Of a stretch of 46,637 bases of DNA, positions 25,799 to 33,593 are shown piece by piece. A program made the translations under genes and the position numbers. The first letter of the stretch is position 1; each line of letters begins with the position of its first letter. Under the pieces are notes generated by a model, which did not search any database, was not told where the DNA came from, and saw only the letters and a program-made list of their open reading frames with translations. The DNA is from Magnetovibrio sp. (GTDB lineage: Bacteria > Pseudomonadota > Alphaproteobacteria > Rhodospirillales > Magnetovibrionaceae). The DNA is taken from positions 1-46,637 of the forward strand of contig JAPHSY010000045.1 in assembly GCA_026196495.1 (NCBI GenBank), given 5' to 3'.

Positions 25799-26488
25799 TT
25801 AAGCATCAAGCCAAGCTTGGAAATCGTCTTTCATGGCAACAATTGGTCGATAGCCCATGGCAAGAAAGGCGTACTGGCCATCTTCAGCACACACAACGGA
25901 GGGAAATCCCTGTACTCCAAAGGCTTGGGTTCGGGCATAATCGAAGCCGACACGGTTTCGGGCATCGTCAGATGTGAACAGGTCCACAAATGTTGTCTCA
26001 TCAACACCAAGCTCAACAGCCAAGCGGGTTAAGACCTGGGTGTCTGTGATATCCTTGTTTTGGGCATAAAAAGCGCATTGTAAGGCTTTATACATAGCAA
26101 GCGATTTATGAGGACTTAAACTCCGAACACTCACCAGAGCACGGGCACTGGGTTCAGTGTCATAGACAAAATCTGTATCTTCAAAGCGTGAAAAATTGAA
26201 ATGTTGACCGGTCTTGGCGGCAACGTCTTCCCAGTGATGACGGATGTAGGAGCGCATGGCCTCATCCCAAGGTTCAACGGTTCCTGGGCGGAGGCCACCC
26301 ATAATGAGGTGAAATTCAGCACCGCCCTCGGCCATATCGGAAAGTTTTTGAAGTTCGGGTGTAAACCCCCAACACCACGAGCACATGGGATCACCAAAAA
26401 ACAACACATGTTTGCCTGGCCCAGGTTCAAAACTTTGGGTCTGGTCATTTGACGTAGGCTTGGTCTCAATAGAACAGCTGTTGGACAT
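25799..26488 (-). CDS. cytoplasmic DsbA-family thiol oxidoreductase
   Basis: A 229-residue thioredoxin-fold protein with an inserted helical domain. The active site is CSWC at residues 36-39 in FFGDPMCSWCWGF. The cis-proline loop is VQGFPSVV, followed by the end of the fold (FLAMGYRP). No signal peptide is visible, so it should act in the cytoplasm, like FrnE- or SpxH-type relatives. The substrate is unknown. The ATG at 26488 gives the short N-terminus; an in-frame GTG at 26512 would add 8 residues and lies on the structured repeat. Upstream are a promoter-like sequence and operator-like sites shared with the neighbouring tetR-type gene. Confidence 0.88.
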   Translation of the reverse strand: MSNSCSIETKPTSNDQTQSFEPGPGKHVLFFGDPMCSWCWGFTPELQKLSDMAEGGAEFHLIMGGLRPGTVEPWDEAMRSYIRHHWEDVAAKTGQHFNFSRFEDTDFVYDTEPSARALVSVRSLSPHKSLAMYKALQCAFYAQNKDITDTQVLTRLAVELGVDETTFVDLFTSDDARNRVGFDYARTQAFGVQGFPSVVCAEDGQYAFLAMGYRPIVAMKDDFQAWLDA

Positions 26489-26511
26489 GGGGAATCCAAT
26501 GAGAAGGTGCA

Positions 26512-26582
26512 CCCTCTCCCCGCAACGCTGCGACCTTGAGGGGGAGGAGGTCAGATAAAAAGCGTTGACTGCGGAGAGAGGG
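26512..26582. repeat. 71-base imperfect palindromic (REP-like) element
   Basis: The outer arms CCCTCTC (26512-26518) and GAGAGGG (26576-26582) pair. Inward, CCGCA pairs with TGCGG and ACGCT with AGCGT, separated by a mismatch and a TGAC bulge. At the tip GACCT (26532-26536) pairs with AGGTC (26548-26552). The sequence between is purine-rich. The design and the CCCTCTCC ends recall dispersed intergenic palindromes of proteobacteria. I saw no second copy in the window. It falls in the predicted leader of the DsbA-family mRNA, between the promoter and the start codon. Confidence 0.65.
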
Positions 26583-26598
26583 ATTAGCTAGGTCATAA

Positions 26599-26614
26599 TA
26601 GAATGACCGTTCAA
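26599..26614. promoter_or_regulatory. TetR-type operator site 1
   Basis: TAGAATGACCGTTCAA, one of four 16-base sites of the form T-x-GAA-(C/T)-G-N3-GT-(A/T)-CAA around the tetR-type gene. It lies just downstream of the predicted -10 of the DsbA-family promoter, where a bound repressor would block initiation. Confidence 0.6.
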
Positions 26615-26623
26615 TTATTAAGC

Positions 26624-26654
26624 TAGATATGCGCCCAAAACAGGGGCGCGTCAA
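26624..26654 (-). promoter_or_regulatory. candidate promoter of the DsbA-family gene
   Basis: On the minus strand TTGACG (26654-26649) is followed, with a 19-base spacer, by TATCTA (26629-26624). With 17 bases the -10 would be CATATC. The spacer holds a perfect dyad, GCGCCC and GGGCGC, separated by 7 bases (26631-26649). Operator-like sites bracket the promoter on both sides. Confidence 0.5.
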
Positions 26655-26661
26655 GTTTTTG

Positions 26662-26677
26662 TTGAACGTTTGTTCAA
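26662..26677. promoter_or_regulatory. TetR-type operator site 2
   Basis: TTGAACGTTTGTTCAA: a perfect 6-bp inverted repeat with a 4-base centre, the most symmetric of the four sites. It is placed 7 bases upstream of the -35 of the DsbA-family promoter. Confidence 0.65.
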
Positions 26678-26734
26678 TTATCGAGTGTTAATTTGGTTCA
26701 GCACGGACGTGAAGAGACAGGGTTCGGATAGTTT

Positions 26735-26750
26735 TGGAATGTATGTTCAA
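26735..26750. promoter_or_regulatory. TetR-type operator site 3
   Basis: TGGAATGTATGTTCAA matches the same 16-base pattern with one deviation (G at position 2). It overlaps the stop codon of the tetR-type gene at 26747-26749, so this part of the code may be constrained by binding. Confidence 0.45.
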
Positions 26751-27412
26751 TAAAGATGCTGGGGATCACTGGGAAAGGCTAGGGAGTTTCCATCAGTGGT
26801 ATCGTTTTTAGGTTTGGTGATGGTGTCAGGATCGCCAAGTGTCCACATGACCTGGTCTACAACATCCGAAAGGTGGTCCAGGTTGACCTGTGAGCTGGCG
26901 ATAACGTTGATGCCTTGGGCGGTGGTCACCAAAAAACGTGCCAAAGTTTGAGCATCGCGTTCGGACGTAATCTCGCTGCGTTCCTGGCCCAAGATAATCA
27001 CCTTGGTAAGAACATTTTCCAAAGTTTCCAGTGTGTTGCAAATCCATTCATTCATTGCCTCATCGCATCCATAAAGGCCGGCAGCCGTGTTGGTGATGAG
27101 GCATCCTTTGCGATCTGGATCCTTTTGAGCGCGCAAAACCAATGCCGTAAGAAAATCTTGAATAAGCGTGCGCGGTGAGGTGCCTTCCGGTGCCTGAACC
27201 AATTGCCGTGCGGGAGAGTTGGCTTTGTAGTGCTCCATAACCTGGGCAAACAATTGTGCTTTATCACCAAAAGCATTGTAGAGACTGCCGCGGTTGAGGC
27301 CGGTGGCATCGACAAGATCTTGAATAGATGTATCGTCGTAACCTTTGAGCCAAAACACCGCCATGGCTTGATCTAAAACGGTATTGGTATCAAATTTTTG
27401 CGGTCGAGCCAT
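26747..27412 (-). CDS. TetR/AcrR-family transcriptional regulator
   Basis: A 221-residue one-component regulator. The N-terminal helix-turn-helix spans about residues 8-52: DTNTVLDQAMAVFWLKGYDDTSIQDLVDATGLNRGSLYNAFGDK. The C-terminal ligand-binding domain (from about 60) has the ARFLVTTAQGINVIASSQ type of helix and a single cysteine in DRKGCLITNTAAG, typical of the NemR/AcuR-like branch. The ligand is unknown. Operator-like sites occur at its promoter (27461), at its 3' end and around the promoter of the downstream DsbA-family gene, so autoregulation and control of that gene are likely. ATG 27412 opens the standard MARPQKFD start. Confidence 0.92.
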   Translation of the reverse strand: MARPQKFDTNTVLDQAMAVFWLKGYDDTSIQDLVDATGLNRGSLYNAFGDKAQLFAQVMEHYKANSPARQLVQAPEGTSPRTLIQDFLTALVLRAQKDPDRKGCLITNTAAGLYGCDEAMNEWICNTLETLENVLTKVIILGQERSEITSERDAQTLARFLVTTAQGINVIASSQVNLDHLSDVVDQVMWTLGDPDTITKPKNDTTDGNSLAFPSDPQHLY

Positions 27413-27446
27413 AGTACCATCAACAAAATATCAGAGAATATGCAAC

Positions 27447-27476
27447 AGGATACGTTATTTTAGAACGTACGTACAA
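27447..27476 (-). promoter_or_regulatory. candidate tetR-type promoter with operator site 4
   Basis: On the minus strand TTGTAC (27476-27471), an 18-base spacer and TATCCT (27452-27447). The 16-base site TAGAACGTACGTACAA (27461-27476, plus strand) covers the -35 and half of the spacer, as expected for autorepression. Confidence 0.55.
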
Positions 27477-27516
27477 AAATTTTGTAAATGGTTCAGATTG
27501 GGTTCAACCAAAGCCG

Positions 27517-28653
27517 TTATTGCGCAGCAGGGGTTTCACGTTTGGCTTGAATGGCTTTGAGTTTTTGATTTTCGCTGTCGGATTTCAGTTGACCACAAGC
27601 GGCCATAATATCACGCCCGCGTGGTGAACGGATAGGGGCGGAATAGCCTAGGTCGTTTAAGATACTGGAAAACCGATGACAGGCATTGTTGGATGATGTT
27701 TCGTAATCTGTACCCGGCCACGGATTGAATGGGATCAGGTTGAACTTTGCGGGGATGTTGTATTTTTTCATTAACTTGGCCAGCAGACGAGCATCTTCGG
27801 GGCTGTCATTAACGTCCTTGATCATCACGTATTCCATTGTAATACGCCGTGAATTCCGTGCTCCGGGATAGGCCGCGACGGCCTTGAGCAATTCATCAAG
27901 AGGATACTTCTTGTTGATGGGTACCAAGACATTGCGCAATTCATCGCGCGCGGCGTGGAGGCTAACCGCCAAGTCCACATCGATTTCATCGCCGCACCGC
28001 TTGATTTGCGGGACAACACCCGCCGTTGATAAAGTGATTCGACGACGAGAAATGGAAATGCCTGCATCGTTTTTGATGATATTTAAGGCATCACGAACAT
28101 TATCGAAATTCATTAACGGTTCGCCCATGCCCATCATGACAATATTGGTGATTTTGCGCTTCTCACGTTCTGCCACCCAGTCGTCATTATCGTCGCGTGC
28201 CACCAGCAACTGGCCGACAATTTCACCCGCCGTGAGGTTGCGAACCATACGTTGGGTTCCGGTATTGCAAAAATCACAATTGAGGGTGCAGCCAACTTGG
28301 CTGGAAATGCACAAAGCCCCACGGCCATCTTCGGGAATAAAGACGGCCTCGACTTCATTGCCATCATCCAAACGAAATAACCATTTTTGGGTGCCGTCTG
28401 TGCTGATCAAATGACGCACGACCTCGGGTCGGCTCAGACGGAAGTGCTGTGGCAGCTTCTCGCGCATAGCCTTTGACAAGTTGGTCATCTCATCAAAAGA
28501 CTTTGCCCCACGGATGTAGATCCAATTCCACAATTGTTTGGCACGAAATGGCTTTTCACCAATGACGGGCATCGCTTCGGCCATTTGATCAGGGCTCATC
28601 CCGATCAAGTTTGGCAAAGTATTGTGGGCCTGGGTGGAGAGTACATCTGTCAT
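27517..28653 (-). CDS. rlmN: dual-specificity 23S rRNA/tRNA adenine-2 methyltransferase RlmN
   Basis: A radical-SAM enzyme that methylates C2 of A2503 in 23S rRNA and A37 in some tRNAs. The 378-residue product contains the cluster motif CTLNCDFC, the SAM-binding [29 protein letters not shown] and the C-terminal [14 protein letters not shown] with the reactive Cys. The ATG at 28653 is chosen because GAGGG lies 7 bases upstream and because the ATG at 28665 overlaps that site. A short hairpin masks the ribosome site (28658-28673). Confidence 0.97.
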   Translation of the reverse strand: MTDVLSTQAHNTLPNLIGMSPDQMAEAMPVIGEKPFRAKQLWNWIYIRGAKSFDEMTNLSKAMREKLPQHFRLSRPEVVRHLISTDGTQKWLFRLDDGNEVEAVFIPEDGRGALCISSQVGCTLNCDFCNTGTQRMVRNLTAGEIVGQLLVARDDNDDWVAEREKRKITNIVMMGMGEPLMNFDNVRDALNIIKNDAGISISRRRITLSTAGVVPQIKRCGDEIDVDLAVSLHAARDELRNVLVPINKKYPLDELLKAVAAYPGARNSRRITMEYVMIKDVNDSPEDARLLAKLMKKYNIPAKFNLIPFNPWPGTDYETSSNNACHRFSSILNDLGYSAPIRSPRGRDIMAACGQLKSDSENQKLKAIQAKRETPAAQ

Positions 28654-28657
28654 GATG

Positions 28658-28673
28658 GCCCTCATATAAGGGC
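28658..28673 (-). promoter_or_regulatory. small hairpin covering the rlmN ribosome site
   Basis: In the mRNA GCCCT and AGGGC pair around a six-base TATATG loop. The AGGG of the ribosome site is in the 3' arm. With five pairs, three or four of them GC, it is modest, but it could tune initiation. Confidence 0.35.
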
Positions 28674-28707
28674 TTTTGCCTAAAATCGCAAAGATTCTTC
28701 GTGATTT

Positions 28708-29217
28708 CTACCTAATGCCGCAGCCCTTGTTTAATGCGTTGTAAACTGCGGTAAAGCCGGAAAGGGAATATGTATCGGTGGTCAGCGTGTCACGAGATGA
28801 GGTGCCCTTAACCACCATTTTATTCCCAGCCTGCATGGCTTTGATGATGGCCTTGTCGGCATCAGAATCATAGGACCAGGCATAGCCACCTTGGCCAAAC
28901 AGCTTAAATTTTGTTTTGCCGTCGATGGTGGCGGTGGCTTCAGCACCTTTTTTGAGGGTGTAGCCTTGCTGGAAGCCGACTTCACCCAGGCGATTTTCAT
29001 TGGGGCGGTGCGAAATGATCGCCAACACCGTTCCCCGTTTGGTGTACTTGCCAACCGATTTCATGGGTTCAGCCGACATAACACATACGGGTTTACCGTT
29101 TTCTGTTTCTTTTACGGCTTGCCAATCCCCACGTTCTAAAAGGGATTGGGCGTAAACCATTCCTGGGCCAAGCCCGAGGATCAAAACAAAGGTGGTAAGT
29201 GTGATGTTACGAATCAT
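28708..29217 (-). CDS. IalB-family (invasion-associated locus B) periplasmic protein
   Basis: A 169-residue secreted protein. The signal peptide MIRNITLTTFVLILGLGPGMVYA is followed by RGDWQAVKETENGKPVCVMSAEPMKS, RGTVLAIISHRPNEN, ATIDGKTKFKLFGQGGYAWSYD and a C-terminal MVVKGTSSRDTLTTDTYSLSGFTAVYNALNKGC. These are the typical blocks of the IalB family, named for a Bartonella protein and widespread in free-living alphaproteobacteria. Molecular function is unknown. Two cysteines (CVM and KGCGIR) could form a disulphide. It precedes rlmN on the same strand and is divergent from the asparaginase gene. Confidence 0.88.
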   Translation of the reverse strand: MIRNITLTTFVLILGLGPGMVYAQSLLERGDWQAVKETENGKPVCVMSAEPMKSVGKYTKRGTVLAIISHRPNENRLGEVGFQQGYTLKKGAEATATIDGKTKFKLFGQGGYAWSYDSDADKAIIKAMQAGNKMVVKGTSSRDTLTTDTYSLSGFTAVYNALNKGCGIR

Positions 29218-29269
29218 AGCGTCAGTGTACTCAGGACAGTCAGATGGGCAAGGGGCGAGGGTATAGAAG

Positions 29270-30280
29270 ATGAATTTAGCTAATCCTGTCTTGATTGACG
29301 TAACCCGTGGTGGTGTGGTGGAAAGCCGTCATCGTGGGGCATGCGTGGTGATGGATACCAAGGGTGATATAGTCCATGTATGGGGGGATGTTGAGGCTCC
29401 GGTGTTTCCGCGCTCTAGCCTTAAACCGGTCCAAGCCTTGGCTCTCATAGAAACGGGCGCGGCTGATGCGTTTGATGTCACGGATGAAGAAATTGCCCTT
29501 GCCTGTGCTTCGCACAACTCTGAACGTGATCAAGTTTCGCGGGTGATGACGTGGCTTCATCGCGTTGGCTTAGATGTTGATGATTTGGAATGTGGTTCGG
29601 CTGAATCCATGTCCCTTGATGTTACAAAATCCATGAGTCGCAGTGGTGAGATGTTCACCCGAGCACATCACAATTGTTCAGGAAAACATGCCGGATTTCT
29701 GACAACGGCCTTGCATATGGGAGAGCCGACCAAAGGCTATATTCAGCCAGATCATCCGGTGCAACAACGTGTCACCCGAATTATTGAGGAAATGACGGGT
29801 GTTTCCTTGGCCAAGTCTCCATGCGGGGCAGATGGTTGTGGCATCCCCGTATTTGCTATTCCGCTGGTTGGTTTGGCACGGGCAATGGTACATATGATCA
29901 GCTCTGATTTTGGTGAAGAGCGTATGGCGTCAACCCATCGGGTTATCGCAGCCATGGCGGCCCACCCCCATATGGTGGCAGGCACAAAACGGTTTGATAC
30001 ACGCATGATGGAAGCCACAAATGGCCGAGTGTTGACCAAAATAGGTGCAGAAGGTGTGCATGTTGCTATGATTCCTGATTATGGATTAGGTGTTGCTTTA
30101 AAAATAGATGACGGCACAATGCGCGCTTCAGAGCAAGCTATGGGTAGTCTGTTGGATCGTTTGGGTGTGCTCAGTTCGGAGGCACACGATCAGGTAACGG
30201 ACCTGATTGAAAAACCGATTTTCAACACCGTTGGGGTGCAAGTAGGGGAACTGCGCGGGGCCAAAGGTTTTAAAATTTAA
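29270..30280 (+). CDS. asparaginase II family (rhizobial-type) L-asparaginase
   Basis: A 336-residue cytoplasmic enzyme of the family of Rhizobium etli asparaginases, unrelated to E. coli AnsA/AnsB. Visible features are LIDVTRGGVVESRHRGACVV, the Ser-x-x-Lys motif FPRSSLKPVQALAL (Ser49/Ser50 and Lys52), LACASHNSE, NCSGKHAGFL, and KSPCGADGCGIPVFAIPL with two cysteines like those of the zinc site in that family. It would release ammonia and aspartate from asparagine. It overlaps by 4 bases the 3' end of the convergent methyltransferase gene. Confidence 0.92.
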   Translation: MNLANPVLIDVTRGGVVESRHRGACVVMDTKGDIVHVWGDVEAPVFPRSSLKPVQALALIETGAADAFDVTDEEIALACASHNSERDQVSRVMTWLHRVGLDVDDLECGSAESMSLDVTKSMSRSGEMFTRAHHNCSGKHAGFLTTALHMGEPTKGYIQPDHPVQQRVTRIIEEMTGVSLAKSPCGADGCGIPVFAIPLVGLARAMVHMISSDFGEERMASTHRVIAAMAAHPHMVAGTKRFDTRMMEATNGRVLTKIGAEGVHVAMIPDYGLGVALKIDDGTMRASEQAMGSLLDRLGVLSSEAHDQVTDLIEKPIFNTVGVQVGELRGAKGFKI

Positions 30281-30864
30281 GCGCTGAAACCTTTGGGATC
30301 AAAATCTTTGCCCAAGGGTGGATCGGTACGGAATTTATCCATTTGGCGCAAAACAGGGCCGCCTTGGGTGTGTTTTGGGAGCTCATCATGTGGCCCCCCC
30401 GCGCGTACAGGACGTTCGGCGAATTTGCCCATAGATAGGGATCGATCATAGAGAACAAGGGCGGCGGCAACAGAAACGTTGATGCAGAAGTTGGTGGGGA
30501 TTTTGACGACAAATTCGCACTTTTTGACCATTTCGGGTGATAAAGAGCCCCGTTCCGGGCCTAACACATAGGCACATTTGCTGGGGTGGCGAAAGCTTGG
30601 CAGATCAATAGAATCATCTGTTAGCTCAACACCAACCAAGCGACAATCGTGTGGTAGCAACATATCCTTGAGTTGTGGAAAACCATAAAAAGGCATGTGC
30701 TCCAACGAATTGGAAGTATCCGAAAGATTGCTTTCCGTTCGTTTATAGTTGGCGGCAACCGTGAATGCGAAGCTCGCTCCGAATGCATGGGCGGTGCGAA
30801 AAATGGCACCTGCATTCATGGATTTAGATATACCTTCGACACCAACACCGAAATAACCACGCAT
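30277..30864 (-). CDS. SpoU/TrmH-family RNA methyltransferase
   Basis: A 195-residue SPOUT methyltransferase without an N-terminal substrate-binding domain. Motif 1 is KSMNAGAIFRTAHAFGA, motif 2 is CAYVLGPERGSLSPEMV and motif 3 is FVVKIPTNFCINVSVAAALVLYDR. It is expected to make 2'-O-methyl ribose in tRNA or rRNA; the target is unknown. A polar tail (GGPHDELPKHTQGGPV) is present. Starting at ATG 30864, it diverges from the DsrE-like gene and runs into asparaginase. Confidence 0.9.
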   Translation of the reverse strand: MRGYFGVGVEGISKSMNAGAIFRTAHAFGASFAFTVAANYKRTESNLSDTSNSLEHMPFYGFPQLKDMLLPHDCRLVGVELTDDSIDLPSFRHPSKCAYVLGPERGSLSPEMVKKCEFVVKIPTNFCINVSVAAALVLYDRSLSMGKFAERPVRAGGPHDELPKHTQGGPVLRQMDKFRTDPPLGKDFDPKGFSA

Positions 30865-30989
30865 GGGACTGTCTCTACTTAAAACCTAGAAATAATGTGG
30901 ACCGCACAATGGCAAAATGAGTACGACGTTGCAAGTTCCGTGCTTCGTCGCCATGTGACAGTCGGATATTCAATCATGGGAGACCAGGG

Positions 30990-31451
30990 ATGACGAAATA
31001 TGTATTGGCTGTAGCTCTAGCCGTTTTTGGGCTGATGCTTAGTGTTGGTGTGGCCCCGGTTCAAGCAGGTGATGGTTTTGCCCATCATGTGGTCATCCAT
31101 GTAGATGATAATGACAAGGCCAAGATGAATATTGCGCTCAACAATGCGGCTAACGTCACCAAGTACTATGAGGCCAAAGGTCAAAAGGTTAAAATTGAAG
31201 TGGTGGCTTATGGTCCAGGCTTGCATATGTTGCGGGCCGACACCTCGCCGGTGGTGCAGCGTTTGGAAATGTTTTCCATGGAATATGAAAACATCGGTTT
31301 TGCGGCATGCGGGAACACAGTTAAAGGCATGACCAAAAAAGAAGGAAAACCGCCGCAACTGGTGGAATTGGATAACGTCAATGTGGTACCCAGCGGTGTG
31401 GTGCAGATTATGGAGCGCCAAGATCAAGGGTGGCACTATATCCGTCCTTAA
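30990..31451 (+). CDS. secreted DsrE-like family protein
   Basis: A 153-residue protein with a clear signal peptide (MTKYVLAVALAVFGLMLSVGVAPVQA). A DsrE/F-like domain follows: HHVVIHVDDNDKAKMNIALNNAANV, IEVVAYGPGLHML and FAACGNTVKGMTKK with a single cysteine near residue 107. Intracellular DsrE proteins pass sulphur on such a cysteine; secreted forms like this one are common but their job is not known. The ATG at 30990 has a GGGA a few bases upstream. No dsr or sox gene is near. Confidence 0.85.
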   Translation: MTKYVLAVALAVFGLMLSVGVAPVQAGDGFAHHVVIHVDDNDKAKMNIALNNAANVTKYYEAKGQKVKIEVVAYGPGLHMLRADTSPVVQRLEMFSMEYENIGFAACGNTVKGMTKKEGKPPQLVELDNVNVVPSGVVQIMERQDQGWHYIRP

Positions 31452-31614
31452 AACTGCGAGCTTTTGAAGAAGTGGCGAAATGTTTGGCTTTTGCCATATG
31501 TTCCCGCCAACGCTATCAACGCGCCAAAAAGTCGCCCCAATTGACTTTGAGTGTAATCAAGTTTAGGCGTAGGTCCCATATTTTCAGCATTCATTGCACC
31601 CATCAGGAGCCCAA

Positions 31615-31887
31615 ATGCTCAACCGTTTTCTCGACTTATTTCCACCTAGCATGACCATATTATTCGGTGGCCTCTATTTCATTATGCCGATTATGCCCGA
31701 GCCACACTTGGTACAAAAAGCGGCCATGTTGATGAACGGGACTGCTTTGGCGCCCATTGATTGGTTTGATGTTGTGGCACATTTCGCAGGTGGGGTATTG
31801 GCGATCTTGGTGTGGCGGCGTGAACGTGAACTACAGGCCATGGGCGGACGGGATAATACTTCACCGGATCAAGATGGCGATCAATAA
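31615..31887 (+). CDS. small membrane protein, unknown function
   Basis: A 90-residue protein I do not recognise. It shows a hydrophobic segment at about residues 13-25 (MTILFGGLYFIMPIMP), a second at about 50-64 (VVAHFAGGVLAILVW) and a charged tail. AGGAG lies 5 bases before ATG 31615, which favours translation. The stop codon lies within the ribosome site of the following transporter gene (TAAGGA), so the two are probably coupled. Confidence 0.65.
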   Translation: MLNRFLDLFPPSMTILFGGLYFIMPIMPEPHLVQKAAMLMNGTALAPIDWFDVVAHFAGGVLAILVWRRERELQAMGGRDNTSPDQDGDQ

Positions 31888-31896
31888 GGACTGCAC

Positions 31897-32814
31897 TTGA
31901 ACAAACGCACGGCCTTTGCCCCTGCAGCTGTGGGGGCCCTATGGATGAGTTTGGCGGCTTGTCTTATTGGCGTGCTGAGCTTATTGGTGCGCAACGTATC
32001 CAGTGATTTGCATCCCTTTGAAATTGCTTTTTTCCGAAATATTGGGCAGTTGATTTTGATGCTGCCCTGGGTATTGGTGGCAGGTATTTCTGTGCTTAAA
32101 ACCCAGCGCACTTGGGCACATGTGCGACGGTCTTCATTTGGTATCTGTGCGATGCTGACGTGGTTCTGGGTAGTAACAAAAATGCCCATTGCAGAAGCCA
32201 CTGCCATCAGTTTTTCGGCGCCGTTGTTTACGGTGGCTGGTGCGGCTTTATTTCTGCGGGAAAATGTCGGTGTGCGACGCTGGGTAGCAACGATAATTGG
32301 TTTTTGTGGTGTGTTATTGATTATCCGTCCTGGTTTTCAAACTATTGATATGCCCCGATTGTTGGCGCTTATGGCGGCGGCGTTGATTGCGGGTTCTATG
32401 CTGTCCAATAAATCCCTGACGCGCACAGAAACACCCAATACCATGGTGGTATGGATGGGGGTGTATATGAGCCTGTTTTCTGTAGGTCCTGCGGTGATGG
32501 TGTGGTCGTGGCCTTCTTCAGGGGAAATTTGGTTTTGGTTGGGTTTTATGGGCGTGGTTGCAACAGTGGCTCACTTAGCCTTGAACAGAGGCTTTCGTGC
32601 CGCAGATGCTTCGTTCATTGCACCGTTTGGTTATGTGCAAATCCCATTTGTCGCCGCGGCTGGGTTTTGGACTTATGGCGAGCTACCGGATGTGTGGACC
32701 TGGATTGGTTCTACCATCATTGTCGGTTCCGGCATTTATATTGCCCGGCGTGAAGCACAGTTGGCCAAAGCATACAGAGCAGCGAATGCGGCGATGGTGG
32801 TTGAGAAACTTTAA
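31897..32814 (+). CDS. EamA/DMT-family transporter
   Basis: A 305-residue inner-membrane transporter with ten predicted helices in two EamA repeats. The first includes MSLAACLIGVLSLLVRNVSSDLHPFEIAFFRN and EATAISFSAPLFTVAGAALFLRENV. The second includes VVATVAHLALNRGFRAADASFIAPFGYVQIP. Substrate unknown; amino acids or drugs are typical. TTG at 31897 is the likely start, with AAGGA 6 bases upstream. A basic tail follows the last helix. It is convergent with the pterin dehydratase gene. Confidence 0.9.
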   Translation: MNKRTAFAPAAVGALWMSLAACLIGVLSLLVRNVSSDLHPFEIAFFRNIGQLILMLPWVLVAGISVLKTQRTWAHVRRSSFGICAMLTWFWVVTKMPIAEATAISFSAPLFTVAGAALFLRENVGVRRWVATIIGFCGVLLIIRPGFQTIDMPRLLALMAAALIAGSMLSNKSLTRTETPNTMVVWMGVYMSLFSVGPAVMVWSWPSSGEIWFWLGFMGVVATVAHLALNRGFRAADASFIAPFGYVQIPFVAAAGFWTYGELPDVWTWIGSTIIVGSGIYIARREAQLAKAYRAANAAMVVEKL

Positions 32815-32821
32815 GCCGGGC

Positions 32822-33115
32822 TCATTTGTGCACGAGGGTGTTTGTGGTCTTCGCCAATGTGATGTCACGTTCAGTGATACCGCCAGCATCATGGGTTGAA
32901 AGCTGTATGCGCACAGTATTGTACACGTTGGACCAGTCTGGATGATGGTCCATTTTTTCAGCAGCTAAGGCGACCTGGGTCATGAAACCAAAGGCACTAC
33001 GAAAATCAGAGAATTTAAACGTTTGCTCTATGGATTTGCCATCATTGCTGAGTTGCCATCCGGGGATATCACGGAGACGTTTTGTGATCTCATCGGGTAA
33101 AAGAATAGAACTCAT
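32822..33115 (-). CDS. phhB: pterin-4a-carbinolamine dehydratase
   Basis: A 97-residue enzyme that dehydrates 4a-hydroxytetrahydrobiopterin, recycling the cofactor of aromatic amino acid hydroxylases. The signature is [40 protein letters not shown], with the catalytic histidine pair. The length is normal. No phhA (phenylalanine hydroxylase) gene lies in the window, so its pterin source is unclear. Confidence 0.94.
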   Translation of the reverse strand: MSSILLPDEITKRLRDIPGWQLSNDGKSIEQTFKFSDFRSAFGFMTQVALAAEKMDHHPDWSNVYNTVRIQLSTHDAGGITERDITLAKTTNTLVHK

Positions 33116-33197
33116 AACACGGTCTCCTGTTTAAAGCGGGGGTGTTTTTCAGGTGGCTTCTCTTGGTTCTAACATCAAGGCGCGATAGGCTTAGTGG

Positions 33198-33593
33198 ATG
33201 GAACAGCGATTACCACCATCCCCTGAAGAGTTTGCGGCTATGGCTGATCAAGCTTTGTCTACGTTACCTAAGGAACTGGCGGTATTCTTGAATGATGTGG
33301 TTTTTCGTATTGAAGAATTACCAGATACAGATGTCCAAAAAGATTTGAAGCTCGACAGTCCGTTTGACTTGTTAGGACTGTATCAAGGTGTGGCGATTGG
33401 GGATAAAAGCATTTTAAATTCCGGTACCGATGTTGATATGATTTTTTTATACCGTCGCCCCATCCTGGATTACTGGTGTGAAAGTGGTGAAGACTTGGCG
33501 CATTTGATCCGTCACGTTGTTATTCATGAAATTGGCCATCATTTTGGTTTTAGTGATGCAGATATGGAGCGCATTGAAGCTCAGGACAGTTAA
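33198..33593 (+). CDS. minimal zincin-like metallopeptidase family protein
   Basis: A 131-residue protein of the Zincin_1 type. The metal motif HEIGHHFGFSD (HExxHxxGxxD) sits near the C-terminus (about residues 111-121), preceded by DLAHLIRHVVI. The region DLLGLYQGVAIGDKS is characteristic. No signal peptide is present, so it is cytoplasmic. Peptidase activity has not been clearly shown for the family. It is a single gene with starts and stops clear of its neighbours. Confidence 0.9.
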   Translation: MEQRLPPSPEEFAAMADQALSTLPKELAVFLNDVVFRIEELPDTDVQKDLKLDSPFDLLGLYQGVAIGDKSILNSGTDVDMIFLYRRPILDYWCESGEDLAHLIRHVVIHEIGHHFGFSDADMERIEAQDS

